From positions 744,001 to 808,000 of the forward strand of contig NC_050732.1 of the NCBI RefSeq assembly GCF_014133895.1: a stretch of DNA of 64,000 bases, read 5' to 3'. Within the stretch, counting starts at the first letter, position 1, and the number at the start of each line of letters is the position of its first letter. Shown here in pieces: positions 28,225-38,004 of the stretch. The position numbers and the translations under genes were made by a program. Source of the DNA: Torulaspora globosa. Lineage: Eukaryota > Ascomycota > Saccharomycetes > Saccharomycetales > Saccharomycetaceae. Below the pieces are notes generated by a model. The model worked only from the letters and a program-made list of their open reading frames with translations, made no database searches and had not been told where the DNA came from.

Positions 28225-31200
28225 GCATACCTATTGAACCATTGCAAATGTCATGCATCATTTATACACAAATAGTTTCGCCTAAGTTTAGAGTTATGGA
28301 TTTAATGGACTGTTAAGAAGCAGCTCGTGTATACGTCTTAGCATTCCCATTCACGCATCAAAGTTCATGAACTGGAGCAGAGCTCTCATCAATGCCATGC
28401 AGATGTTAAGGTCCAAACTGATGATTCATGAACTGACTTGCTTCAGCATTTGCTATACTTCTGCGGCCTCCACTTTTTCGAAGAAAGCGACTGAGAAGTT
28501 GACATGAAGCTAATCAGAGACTAAAAATAGCAGCTAGGCGACTTTCGGAGTCGAAGAGGTACCAGTTCAGCTGGCGGCCGAGTTTCGCAAGATTACTAGA
28601 GGTTAAGAACTCCGTTGCCAAGACAATCTCGATGAAATGTAAATCCTAGCACGTCATCGAAGCCACCCATACACACGCAGAGCGCCAAGCATATATTCAG
28701 CACAATAAGAAATCATCATTTACAAATTGGTAATCTGAAAGTATAGTAGCTGGATGATCTCTTTGTTCAACATACAATTGCTTATACAATTGCTTGTTCG
28801 TCAATGCATCTTTTGGCTGACATGAGGACAGTTTAGCGCGATTCAGTATGAAATTGCTTGCAAAATGCGGAACCCGTAGCATACAGATAAGCTTATTTGC
28901 AGCTCAAATAAGCTATTTCTTTTCAAATAGTGATATCTAGTTTAAATCTGCCACATATCCAAAAAATGTGCTAACAACTGCGAAGCTGACCTGCCAGCTA
29001 TAGAGACGTTACTTTCTTAGTCCATAAAGCCCAAGGTGTACAGTACAGCTTATAATTGATTTAATCGATACACAGGAACAAGGTTGTTAAACGCTTGTGA
29101 GACACTGAAGAATTAGTTTGCCGATGAGCAAAATGAAACCAATTCACCGAAAAGCGTGCGATTAGTGGTATCCGATGATTCTCTGGTAATTCTGCAATCG
29201 CCACTGCTTCAAAAGGTCCGCACTTTCATTTCTTGTCTTCCATGCTGTATGAAACAATACCTCCCGACCAATATGGAAACAAGGGTCTCATCAACTGAAT
29301 TCTGTGAATGTTGTTAACCTCGTAACATCGCTCTAAGCTTCCATTCGTCTATCTGATCGCTTTCTGTACGTCCAAATGTTGCAAGTATCTTACCGTAACG
29401 AGCAGTAACTGAGGCGCCACGGCGCACTCTCAAGACGCAATGGTATTTCAGTTGCCAAGCAGCCAGATATTTCAAACAATAGTGCTTTTTCCTTTTGTCT
29501 CACCACTTCCGCGTTCTTCCGCTTAATGATGTTGATTAATTGGGTAATTGCGCTCATTCGATGCATGTAGTGGCGCTGCGCGTCGAATGAGGAAACATCT
29601 TTGGCTTCGACAACAACTGAGTGCCTTCGAAATTCTGGCACGTCACGTAACGTCAAACTTTTGGGACAGCCCACCCATTGTCAGAGTTTAAGATGACGCA
29701 ACGAACACGGATAAGACGCGGATAATCTTCCGTACGTTTTAAACAATAGAATACGTCCACGTCCAGCTTGGAGGGTCCCTAAACGACAATAGAAGATATT
29801 CCTTCGGTTTGATCCGCATTCTTCCATTCTTGGCTACGGCTGGACTTAGCTCAGAGTGATCGTTCGGGAAGAGGCGATCTCACCATGCGTTTTCGTATCC
29901 GAAATGGAGAGCTTCTCTTGCGGCTTGCGCTATGAAAACCTGAGTGACAAGAGTCTCTGTACACGCCCAGCATCGGCTATGCGATGCGACGGGCCGCACC
30001 GATTCGTCCAACGGACATTCACCGGCCCGACCTGAGCATCGGCCAAGATCTGAGACAATGGTGCTTTGATTGGCATCGAGGCTTGCATATCGCTGTACGA
30101 AAAGATCGGGCAGCCTCTCATGGTAAGAAGCTTGCGGCGTCTTCCTCTTGAACGAGTAATAATGGTAGGAAACCATAACTATGAATCTTCAAAAAGTGGT
30201 TTAAAGGAGCTTACTTTAGCAGTAATTTCGATGTTGCATCTTGGTCGATCAATCAGAAGAAGAGTTCAGGCACTGGAAGTCATCGTCATGGCGATTTCTT
30301 TCTTGCCGTTAATCTAGTTTGTAGCGAGTCTTGGCGATATTTGAACCACATTGTCGATAATAGGGTCCCCGAATGTCCTTTTTGTTAACCACAACTCGAG
30401 CCTTTGTTATGCTATCTTGGCCCTAAGACAGTAAGGCATATGCTGAACACCGCTAATAATTCCATTACTCACGCCCAAGGTGTCCCCTACCGGAAAACTT
30501 CAGAAATCAACCCAAGGAAACTTACAGCCACAGGACGGATAGTTATCTCTATCTGCAATTGTATCCTTAACAACCGTGGAGGAGAAGCAACTGCTGCGTC
30601 GGTCTTTTTACTTTGTGGGGGCGTGTTCGGGGGGAGGGTGCCATTGTCCCCTCCTTATACAAAAGTTGGTGCTAGAACTGGCATGGTTTACTCAGCCCCA
30701 TGTTTGATGACCGGCAAATCGCTTTAAACCAGGGTTCTGATCGATCTCACTTTCTTGGAAAGAAGTTAGATACCTCCCATTTGAAAACATTGCCTAGACC
30801 GCAATTATCAGGCTTACGTTGAAGTCGACTAACGATGGAAAATCAAAATAACACAGAATTCAGTCAAGTACGCCATGCCAGTCTGATAACTTGTCTAATC
30901 TTCTCTGGTTACCCTTTGATGGTGCTCTTGTACTTAACGTCTTCGGCGCTCAGCCGTAAGACCAGTAGTTACCATGTAAGAAATGGCCCGTAGCAACTTT
31001 GGTGTTTGGAATCTAAAACCGCCACGGCTTGGTGCCACAGCAGTTTTGTTCTTTCATGAAGCTCCAGCCGACCGAATGGACTGCGTAACTCACTCGCGAC
31101 AGCACTAGAGACTAATCAGCTAACGGATTCATTCAGCAAGATTATAACATGACGAAAATCGCTATGAATCAGTACAAGCTTCTTGAGAAAACTACAGGAA

Positions 31201-31539
31201 TTAAAAAGATGCTATGGCATCACCGTAGAAGTATTAGTGCTAGACCGAGAAGAAAACCAGTTGCGCCAAAACTTAACTTGTTACTGGCGTCTGCTACGAC
31301 GACAGTGGTGCGGTAGCTGTTTCTTGCAGTTGGGCTGCTGGAGCTGTCTATTCGACAGCTCCGCTGGTGCTATCAGCAGTAACCTTCCGGCGGTTAGATG
31401 TTCATTTCACGGGCCCACAGTCGGTTACTCTCGGCATTAGTGCTGAGACACCTCACTCGCAGAACAAGTAGTCATACAGACAGTCGCATTAGGTTCTCTT
31501 TGGCTGCCATATTGTATAAGAAGTTTGAGTTGAGTCTAA
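28225..31539. other. Gene-poor 3.3 kb interval after VMA4
   Basis: I find no gene I can support here. Open frames on both strands are under about 110 codons, begin mostly at non-ATG codons and show no known motif. The longest are 29390-29674 (minus), 29880-30176 (minus) and 30404-30727 (plus). No tRNA boxes, CEN-like element set (CDEI plus AT-rich core plus CDEIII) or long terminal repeat could be recognised. Two perfect short palindromes are present: 28890-28914 (10-bp arms, 5-nt loop) and 31340-31362 (9-bp arms, 5-nt loop). Together with the element that follows, this looks like decayed inserted DNA, but I cannot prove it. Confidence 0.5.
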
Positions 31540-31779
31540 ACTGCCCGCTGTCGCCGATGCGCCGGAATTTTGGTACATGAAGTGCTTGTCCAGTTAGTCA
31601 GACGGAAATCGATGCCGTCCGGACAGGATACAGGAGGCGAAGACCAGATCCGTCTGACAAGCCCAAAGGCAAACTCACTGAAGAGGAGCGCAAGTTTGGT
31701 ACAGAAGTTCGGTATCTGCTTTAGATGCCGGGCCGGCAAACATTGGGCGAAGAACTGCCCTGAAGCGAGGCCTAGCTAG
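31540..31779 (+). pseudogene. 3' end of Ty3-type Gag with CCHC zinc knuckle
   Basis: A frame open from 31540 to a TAG at 31777-31779 encodes a basic segment ending in one CX2CX4HX4C knuckle (codons from 31717 to 31758: C-FR-C-RAGK-H-WAKN-C), as in Ty3 Gag3, then eight or fewer residues. Upstream Gag sequence is not recognisable. The final codons overlap the protease frame, which is +1 relative to this one. Confidence 0.75.
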
Positions 31780-33275
31780 CTATTGCCAAAGTGACTGTTC
31801 AATAGTATTAACAGCCACTGAAAAAACAGCCAAATACAGTAGAAAACCTCAAAGTCAAAAACCAGCTCTGGTTGGGCATCGGAGAGAGATCACTGTGTTG
31901 GTGGGCAACAAACCAACCACCATTCTGTTAGATACGGGAGCAGGAACGTCATTGGTAGTCGCACATCGCGCTCAAGCGCTTGACCTGAAGGCATACAGGA
32001 CCAGACCAATAGCGATCAAAGGAGCCACGTCAGATAATAGCGTGCGATGTACGGAAGCCACTATCCTCGAATTTAAGTACCAGAACCAGCAGTTTGAAAT
32101 ACCAGTCTACGTCACGACTGCCATAAATCCCGATATTATCATCGGAAACCCGGTACTAGAAACGGACCCCCGCCTGGGACAGATCCTAGATAGGAGCTCG
32201 ATTAACCTAGCCTGGTCCATCGGCCTCATCCTCACCAATGAGGACCGCCAGATCCGGCGATTCCACAAGAAACAAAATCGCACTTTAAGTGGATACATTG
32301 TACACGTTCAGACAGTAATGCGCTGCGATACCATTGACACCCCAGTTCAGACAGTATTGTGCTGCGATACCACCGACACCCCAGACCCCAGCACTTTCTC
32401 ACGCCTACCTCAATACCTTCAAGAGAAATTCAGGCAAACAGTCAGAAATGACCTACTAGATCAGCACTGGACAAAAAAGAGATCTTTCATGAGATCGAGA
32501 CCAAACCCAATGCTAGGATGCCACGAATACCTCCATACAGAAGGTCACCAAAAGAGGAGGGAGAGATTGTGAAAATACTAGATGAATTGCTTGAAAAAGG
32601 ATTTATCGAACCCTCTAAGAGCCCATTTAGCTCCCCAGTGGTGCTAGTCAGGAAGAAGGACGGTTCGTTCCGCTTATGCGTGGACTACCGAGTTCTGAAC
32701 AATGCGACGATCAAGGACCCATTCCCTCTACCGAGAATCGAAGTATTGTTGGCAAAGATAGGGAACTCGGCCGTCTTTTCCACACTCGACCTTCACTCCG
32801 GCTACCACCAAATCCCGGTCAAGGAAGAAGACATACCCAAGACGGCTTTTACAATCCATGACGGTAAATACCAATACCGAGTGATGCCGTTTGGGTTAGT
32901 AAATGCACCATCTACCTTCTCAAGGTATATGACAGACATCTTCGCGACCTTCCATTCGTTCTTGTTTACCTGGATGACATATTAGTCATGTCAACGATAA
33001 CCACGGAACATATCAGCCACCTAGATACAGTTCTAAGCAGGCTCAAAGACCACCAATTGATAGCCAAAGGGAAAAAGTGTCAATTCCTACAGAAGGAGGT
33101 TAAATTCCTTGGGTACCAGATAGCTGAGCGCTGTATTCGGCCGATCAAAGATAAATGTGAGGCCATCAGCGCCTTACCGCTATGCAAGACCATAAAGGAG
33201 ACCCAGAGATTCTTAGGAATGATCAACTATTATCGACGGTTTATTCCCAGGTGCTCAACCGTTGCGCGCTCTTGA
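31769..33275 (+). pseudogene. Ty3-type pol remnant: protease and reverse transcriptase, frame-broken
   Basis: The protease frame is open from the Gag overlap through 32572 and shows the aspartic protease active site LLDTGAGTS (about 31925-31950) and the later IIIGNPVL. The reverse transcriptase continues in a second frame from about 32480 to 32985 with SPVVLVRKKDG, RLCVDYRVLN, FPLPRIE, TLDLHSGYHQI and MPFGLVNAPSTF. It switches to a third frame that contains the catalytic YLDD (near 32965-32976) and runs to 33275 with KCQFLQ, FLGYQI and RFLGMINYYRRFIP. The first frame change sits at an A6 homopolymer (32473-32478), the second near 32945; each is explained by a one-base length change. The similarity stops abruptly just after the YYRRFIP block, where the inverted integrase piece begins. 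No RNase H domain is seen. Confidence 0.85.
32306..32383 (+). repeat. 39-bp tandem duplication in the protease-RT linker
   Basis: Two adjacent 39-bp copies (32306-32344 and 32345-32383), each coding 13 residues of the form VQTVxxCDTxDTP in the open protease frame. They differ at a few positions, so the duplication is not recent. Confidence 0.85.
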
Positions 33276-33600
33276 TCATGTCATGTCCCGACCGTGTGCG
33301 CGGTAGATCCGTCACAAAATCCATTGCGATATCTAGCCATCGTCCTTCTGGGACTGGTAACGGCATCAACAGTCCTTGGGATTTATGGGCTGAATTCTTC
33401 ATAATTTGGCATTGAATACAGCTTTTGACATACCTTCGGATTGTGGCCAGCATTTTGGGCCAGTAGAATTTCGAGGCGAATTTCGAGGCGACTTTCTCAT
33501 ATGTGGTTTCGTTTCTTCCATCATTTCCTTCCTTCGACGCTTGGCAATCTTGACCGATTAGGTACTGTTCAGGTAATCCAAGGCCGTCCCAGAATGGCAA
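33272..33600 (-). pseudogene. Inverted Ty3-type integrase fragment
   Basis: On the minus strand, from about 33600 down to 33272, the translation matches the N-terminal zinc-binding and early core part of Ty3 integrase: FYWPKM, then YVKSCIQCQIMK (the CC of the HHCC finger), then PLPVPEGRWLDIAMDFVTDLPRT. It points opposite to the protease and reverse transcriptase and stops where the plus-strand RT ends, so an internal inversion or a nested insertion has taken place. A 12-bp tandem duplication (TTTCGAGGCGAA type) at about 33466-33490 repeats ASKF in the protein. Confidence 0.85.
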
Positions 33601-33689
33601 AGCAGAATTCGCAAAGAAGACTTACCATTTTTGGAGAAGGAAATAATGCCAGAAGCATAGCTTGCCTTCCAGTTCCATAGATGGTAGCA

Positions 33690-33801
33690 CATTGCAAATC
33701 CTCGGCACCGCTACAAGCATCGAATCCTTGTGATGCTTACCGGAGCAGCCTCAAGCTGGTATTTGACCGTCGAAAATCGTCTTGATGCTTTATCTGCATA
33801 G
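33690..33801 (+). pseudogene. Possible second Gag fragment
   Basis: A short plus-strand frame ending at TAG 33799-33801 reads MLTGAASSWYL with a basic lead-in, which resembles the L-x-G-A-A-x-x-W-Y core of Ty3/gypsy Gag capsid domains. With so few residues it may be chance; its position next to the relic makes a rearranged Gag piece reasonable. Confidence 0.35.
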
Positions 33802-34392
33802 GGCGGCCTCCCTTTTGGGTTTTTCCACTAAATCTGGAAAGCATAGAACGAATTAGGCCTCCAGTGCCCGAGAGTCAAGCCAATTCTTACAAAATTTCTC
33901 GATGGTTGTCTTGCCAATTACGTCTGTCTGCCTCCTCACGAGAGACCTAGAGCTCTGCGAGCCGCTATCCATGTTTCTTCAAGAAGGAGATTTAGGATAC
34001 CATCCTCGATGTCAACGGTTTCCTAATGAGGCTGCTAGTCCCACAATCGGCAAGTGAGTCTTAGAACTCTAGGAACGAGAGCCAATCTTTGACGAGATTT
34101 TCCCTATGGTTACGGCCTGTAGAACGGTCGGGAACTACAGTGAAGCAATCTGGCAAAAATTCACCTATCGGTCGCGTGCCTTTATCTTCCATGCATTACT
34201 CGATATGTATCGAACTGTTCAGATCGCCAAGTGGATCTGATAACCCATGAGCCATTTAAATTGTGGCTACGAAAGAACCCTTGACATGTCGGTCGATGGC
34301 TTTATTTATCAGGGAAACCATGAACGTAGGGAGGAGTTCAAGGTGATGAAACGTCGTTAAGGCCCCAGAACTTTACAGGAAGTGCGAATATT
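33802..34392. other. Spacer between the retroelement relic and MUM2
   Basis: 590 bp without a supported gene. A 55-codon open stretch at 34073-34240 (plus) reads like protein (FPMVTACRTVGNYSEAIWQKF) but has no ATG at its start and I do not recognise it; it may be a gene remnant. The MUM2 promoter must lie here. Confidence 0.4.
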
Positions 34393-35322
34393 ATGACGAT
34401 GAACTACCCTTTTCCCTCAGCAATGAATGGTGCCGATTCAAATTCTTTGTTGTCTGGTTACAACAATGCAGGTCTGTTGCAGAACAGACCAGATAATGCC
34501 ACCGCTGGCGCTGCTGGGTTATATGGTCCCAATTCTATGGCGATGCCACGGGTAGTAGACTGCTCGGATGCGTATGTGAGAAACCAGGGAACAGGTACGC
34601 TCGGCGGGACCGGTGCTGATGACAACTCGAGTTTCAGTGGTCCGATAACAGCTTCCTCAGGGTTCACGTCATCCAAAAACTATGCAAATAACACTTTGGA
34701 CAGTAGTTTTGATTGCTGTTTGGATTCTTCTGCCAGCAAGAGTAACTCAAACGCTAATTATGCGGATGGTTTGCAAGTCGGTGACGTTGGCACGAACAAT
34801 GAGTTGCTGAAGTCGCTTACGCTAAAGCTGCGGATCAAGGAAACGCAGAATGAGAGTTTGGAGAATGAGATTCAAAAACTGAGAGGCTCATTCAATGAGG
34901 CTTTGAATTTCAAACAGTCCGAGTACAAACAAGAGAGACAAATTTTGCATAAGGAAAAGACCTCGCTGGAAGCTCCCAAGGACGTGGAGCAAGTCTTTCG
35001 AAGACTCTCTTCCACGTTACGCAGTAAGGATGACGAATTGGTGGAAACAAAAAATGCTTTTGAAAGCATTCCTACAGCTTTGGCATTGGATCCCTCAAAC
35101 TCAGTGACAAAGTATGGCAGATACGATGCCGAGGCGCTCGCTCATAAGATGGTGACAAGGATTGAGATACTGACTAAGGAAAACCAAGAAATGGCTAAAA
35201 TGCTAGCGTATGGTAGAGCGAAGGAGATGCAGATTGAGCGGCAGCTCGCTCAGATGAAGAACAAGGAGCTTAATGCGACTATTTCTAAATTGAAGGAACC
35301 AGAAGGCGCTCAAAAGGAATAG
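34393..35322 (+). CDS. MUM2: Mum2, WTAP-family subunit of the mRNA m6A methyltransferase complex
   Basis: 309 residues (S. cerevisiae Mum2, YBR057C, 366). Mum2 is the yeast WTAP/FIP37 relative; with Ime4 and Slz1 it forms the meiotic m6A complex and is needed for premeiotic DNA synthesis and sporulation. The first 130 residues are Asn/Ser/Gly-rich and probably disordered. The C-terminal half is coiled coil with the WTAP/Mum2 signature: SLTLKLRIKETQNESLENEI, FRRLSSTLRSKDDEL, ALDPSNSVTKYGRYDAEAL, then HKMVTRIEILTKENQEMAKML, YGRAKEMQIERQL. The second ATG (34399) gives MNYPF and could equally be the start. The frame is intact. It sits alone between the retroelement relic and gene-poor DNA, away from its S. 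cerevisiae neighbours. The family call rests on the signature. Confidence 0.82.
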   Translation: MTMNYPFPSAMNGADSNSLLSGYNNAGLLQNRPDNATAGAAGLYGPNSMAMPRVVDCSDAYVRNQGTGTLGGTGADDNSSFSGPITASSGFTSSKNYANNTLDSSFDCCLDSSASKSNSNANYADGLQVGDVGTNNELLKSLTLKLRIKETQNESLENEIQKLRGSFNEALNFKQSEYKQERQILHKEKTSLEAPKDVEQVFRRLSSTLRSKDDELVETKNAFESIPTALALDPSNSVTKYGRYDAEALAHKMVTRIEILTKENQEMAKMLAYGRAKEMQIERQLAQMKNKELNATISKLKEPEGAQKE

Positions 35323-35647
35323 CTGCGATAGCGCATTTTGCTTCTGTTTACCGATGGATACCAGTTCGCTTCTCAAACCTCCTATCGAAGATATTGCACG
35401 CCTTCGCTGAAGCATAAATAAACTTGCATTGCATATACACGGATTGTTGGGACAAGATTGATAACTCATCCCACATCACTTAAGAGTATATGAAGTCTCT
35501 ATAATGCTTTCAGGAAATAAACCGATTATGGACAGCCCCACTAGATCCTCCGGTAGCTCTTTGTTGTGTAAAACAATAGGACCCAGGAACAATAGATCCG
35601 TAGCATATGGTCTAAGTCCCCCAGTGATTGAACGAAAAGGATGGTGC

Positions 35648-35977
35648 TCACTCTGCGCGCTTTCTTAGCCTTAGATTCAAGTCTCTTGTGAACTTTTTCG
35701 TAGGAAGAAGCATTACAGCTTTCAGGCCAGCATCAGAGGCATATCGCATCACTTCTTTCTCAAGTGAGCGTCCATGTTTCCACAAACGACAGTAACCATT
35801 GGTTAGATGACTAAACCAAAGGGTCGATAAAACGCACGCCGGATGGCTGGCAAACAGTAAAAGCCAGTCAAGGTCTTTTTTTTTTGAAGGTGAGATTTTC
35901 ACATCTTCTGCCTCGAAATGTAGATGAATTGAGCTGTCTGTTAGAATGGAAGTTCGGCAGTTACTCGAATCCCCATG
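35648..35977 (-). other. Open stretch without start codon, possible gene remnant
   Basis: 109 sense codons on the minus strand between a TGA and a TGA/stop at 35648-35650, with no ATG in the first two thirds. The translation has ordinary protein composition (WLLLFASHPACVLSTLWF, then WKHGRSLEKEVMRYASDAG, then a Lys/Arg-rich end) and includes a run of about ten A (T on the plus strand) where slippage is likely. I recognise no family. It may be a decayed gene, an exon or chance. Confidence 0.2.
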
Positions 35978-36723
35978 TCATGGGCTTTGTGGTGAAGAAG
36001 GTTTCGTGGTGAGCATCTGAAATGCTTCAAAGGACAGTTGGCGACCCCTCCTTGGACGACAATGGAATGCTATAGCAGCTGAAGAACGTAAATGCTATGC
36101 AAAAGGTGGAACGTGACAGGCACACCGCCGCATCCGACAGCCTTGTTCCCGAGTTCGAAGGCGACTGTGATGAATAGATATTGATACCCCCTCCGACTAC
36201 CGACAGTTGTGAGTTTCCGCTCAACAGCTTGGTGTTTGAAACCACAGGCTCGTGTCGAGCCGCGACATCGCCTTTCCAAATATCTTCAAGATCATAAGCT
36301 CAGATACTTTCATAAGTGGCATGCGATGCTGCATCCTCGGGCTGCTTCAACTCTACTCACTGTAATTAAAAGCCTTCGGCTCAAGCTTTGGATGTTTCCT
36401 GGGACAAAAAGTTTAAACTTTGCACAACGATTGACAGCCCTTGTACAGCTCTTATCGGTTGCATCCTTTGCAGATCTGCTATGATCTTGACCTAACTGGG
36501 TATGAAATAAACTGCGTCGGATTTTTGATAGACCTAGTGCAATAGTTTCAGGTTCCTAATGTAAACTTATCATCGGAGGGAATTGATAAGGTGATCCTCG
36601 CAGGCCAATTCAAAATAATGGTTTAATCTAAGTCGACCCTATTGTGGAACAACTTAGCCAAGTTGGCATCTAGTCTTTTATTTGTGTTGTTTGTCTGCAA
36701 TTTTGCATATGCGAGCGCGATAA

Positions 36724-36894
36724 ATGAACGCTGGCCCTAATAGATTGTTCTTGTTGAAGCCGCAAACATCTCTCTCGCCCAGGAAAGCGACAACCTTGGA
36801 GTCAGATGTTCCTCAAGGCGACAGTTTACAGTATATAAGTGTATCTAACCTAGGTTTCATAAAGAGGCCTCGTGCAATGATTGAGCAGGTTTGA
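36724..36894 (+). other. Candidate small ORF, 56 residues
   Basis: ATG at 36724, stop TGA at 36892-36894. The peptide is mixed in composition (NRLFLLKPQTSLSPRK, then YISVSNLGFIKRPR) without low-complexity bias. I recognise no homologue. It lies in otherwise gene-poor DNA, so it could be chance. Confidence 0.2.
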
Positions 36895-38004
36895 TGACGG
36901 TTTTGCAGCGTACAACCATCTGTTACGTATCTAGTCTTTTCATACACAGGATTCAGCCTTCAGAAAGGATAGAGACCAAGATGTCGTCTACGCATTGTTT
37001 TCCTTCGGCAATGAACGCTAAGAGTGTAAGTTGCAGTCAACCTACAAAACAATAAAATGAAGAATAAACAAAACGCTACAATGAAAATAACAGTCAACAT
37101 TAGAAGCGCAAATGCAAACTGCCTCGTAAGCGTCTAATCTGTAGTTTTTGATGATATTCTGCATTGAAACATATATCCTGGCCGCAGAATAATCTGCAGC
37201 GATCAAAGCACAATGTGATGTCTCCATTGGACTCAAGCCTGGATAATCAATGTGATTCGTCCCCGTCCATCTGCATTACAGCCAGGAAACGAATGGAAAC
37301 CAGTAATCGATTAACAAGATCATCAGCGATGGAGGATCGCAGATCAGCAAGAATCGCAAATAAAACGTGCTCCGAAGATTCTGATGCGAGTTCCTTGGAG
37401 ATCTCATTACAGACAAGCTGTTGCAGAGTAAGCTACTGACAAAACGATTGTAGGAGCTAGTAAACAAGACGATATTTTAGCGTTCTGACCCTGGCGCCCA
37501 AAGCGACAGCGAAGACAAACTGGGCACCCACATGAACAAAGAACAGGCTCAGGGTGATAACTCTCATCAGCATCTTCTAAAATTGCAGTCCAATTGAATT
37601 GTTTTCTCTTTACGTGGCTTTTTGGCTACCAGAGGCCGCCAATCAGAGCTGGCAGCCTCATGAACGCTACTCGATGGGCGACATATAGATGGGCGCTTTC
37701 GCCAGGCACAGACTCCTAGAGGAAAACTCCATATTACTGAAGCGACTACTTATCGACTAAATTAGAGCAATCTGATATCTGAAAGTAATCGAGGATATTC
37801 CGTCTAAGTGCTGAATCTACTGTTTTGCAGTTTTTTAGTTCAGAAGTAGCAACTTTACTATGCATGATTGATAAAAAAAAAAAGCTTCGATATCAAACTA
37901 GACAGCAAACGATCAAGAACGAGCTGGAGGGTCCTGATCAAGATTGCTGGGGCCTTTAGTTATATGAGGCCGTTGAATAAGTCAAATCTGAGTTTTTGCT
38001 GTTC

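Larger units (their letters stand above)
31540..33680 (+). mobile_element. Degenerate Ty3-family (Metaviridae) LTR retrotransposon relic of yeast
   Basis: Remains of a Ty3/gypsy-type element in the usual order Gag zinc knuckle, protease, reverse transcriptase on the plus strand, followed by an integrase piece on the opposite strand. Similarity to yeast Ty3 is strong in the reverse transcriptase. The coding part is broken by at least two frame changes (near an A6 run at 32473-32478 and near 32945), lacks RNase H and most of the integrase, and has no recognisable flanking long terminal repeats. It is a dead copy as it stands. The edges are approximate: the left edge is where the Gag frame opens, the right edge is where integrase similarity stops. 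It lies between VMA4 and MUM2, in the only region of the window that breaks S. cerevisiae-like spacing. Confidence 0.88.
35323..38004. other. Gene-poor 2.7 kb interval before MRS2
   Basis: No gene can be supported with confidence. Candidate remnants are listed separately (minus-strand open stretch 35648-35977; small ORF 36724-36894). Others: plus-strand 36209-36484 (91 codons, GTG start, includes LRYFHKWHAML) and plus-strand 37218-37439 (73 codons from ATG, Ser/Arg-rich). Homopolymers occur at 35876-35885 (T) and 37872-37882 (A). No tRNA boxes, LTRs or centromere-like element set recognised. Confidence 0.45.

Noticed and set aside
29840..29900. tRNA-like TAGCTCAG box near 29850
   Set aside because: No matching B box (GGTTCGANNCC) or cloverleaf pairing downstream.
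30800..34400. Intact long terminal repeats around the Ty3 relic
   Set aside because: I looked for TG...CA-bounded direct repeats and a tRNA primer site on both sides and could not find any pair by eye.
36209..36484. Sfi1-type centrin-binding repeat in a 91-codon frame
   Set aside because: Only one L-x2-F-x2-W-like match (LRYFHKWH), no repeats, GTG start; too weak to support.
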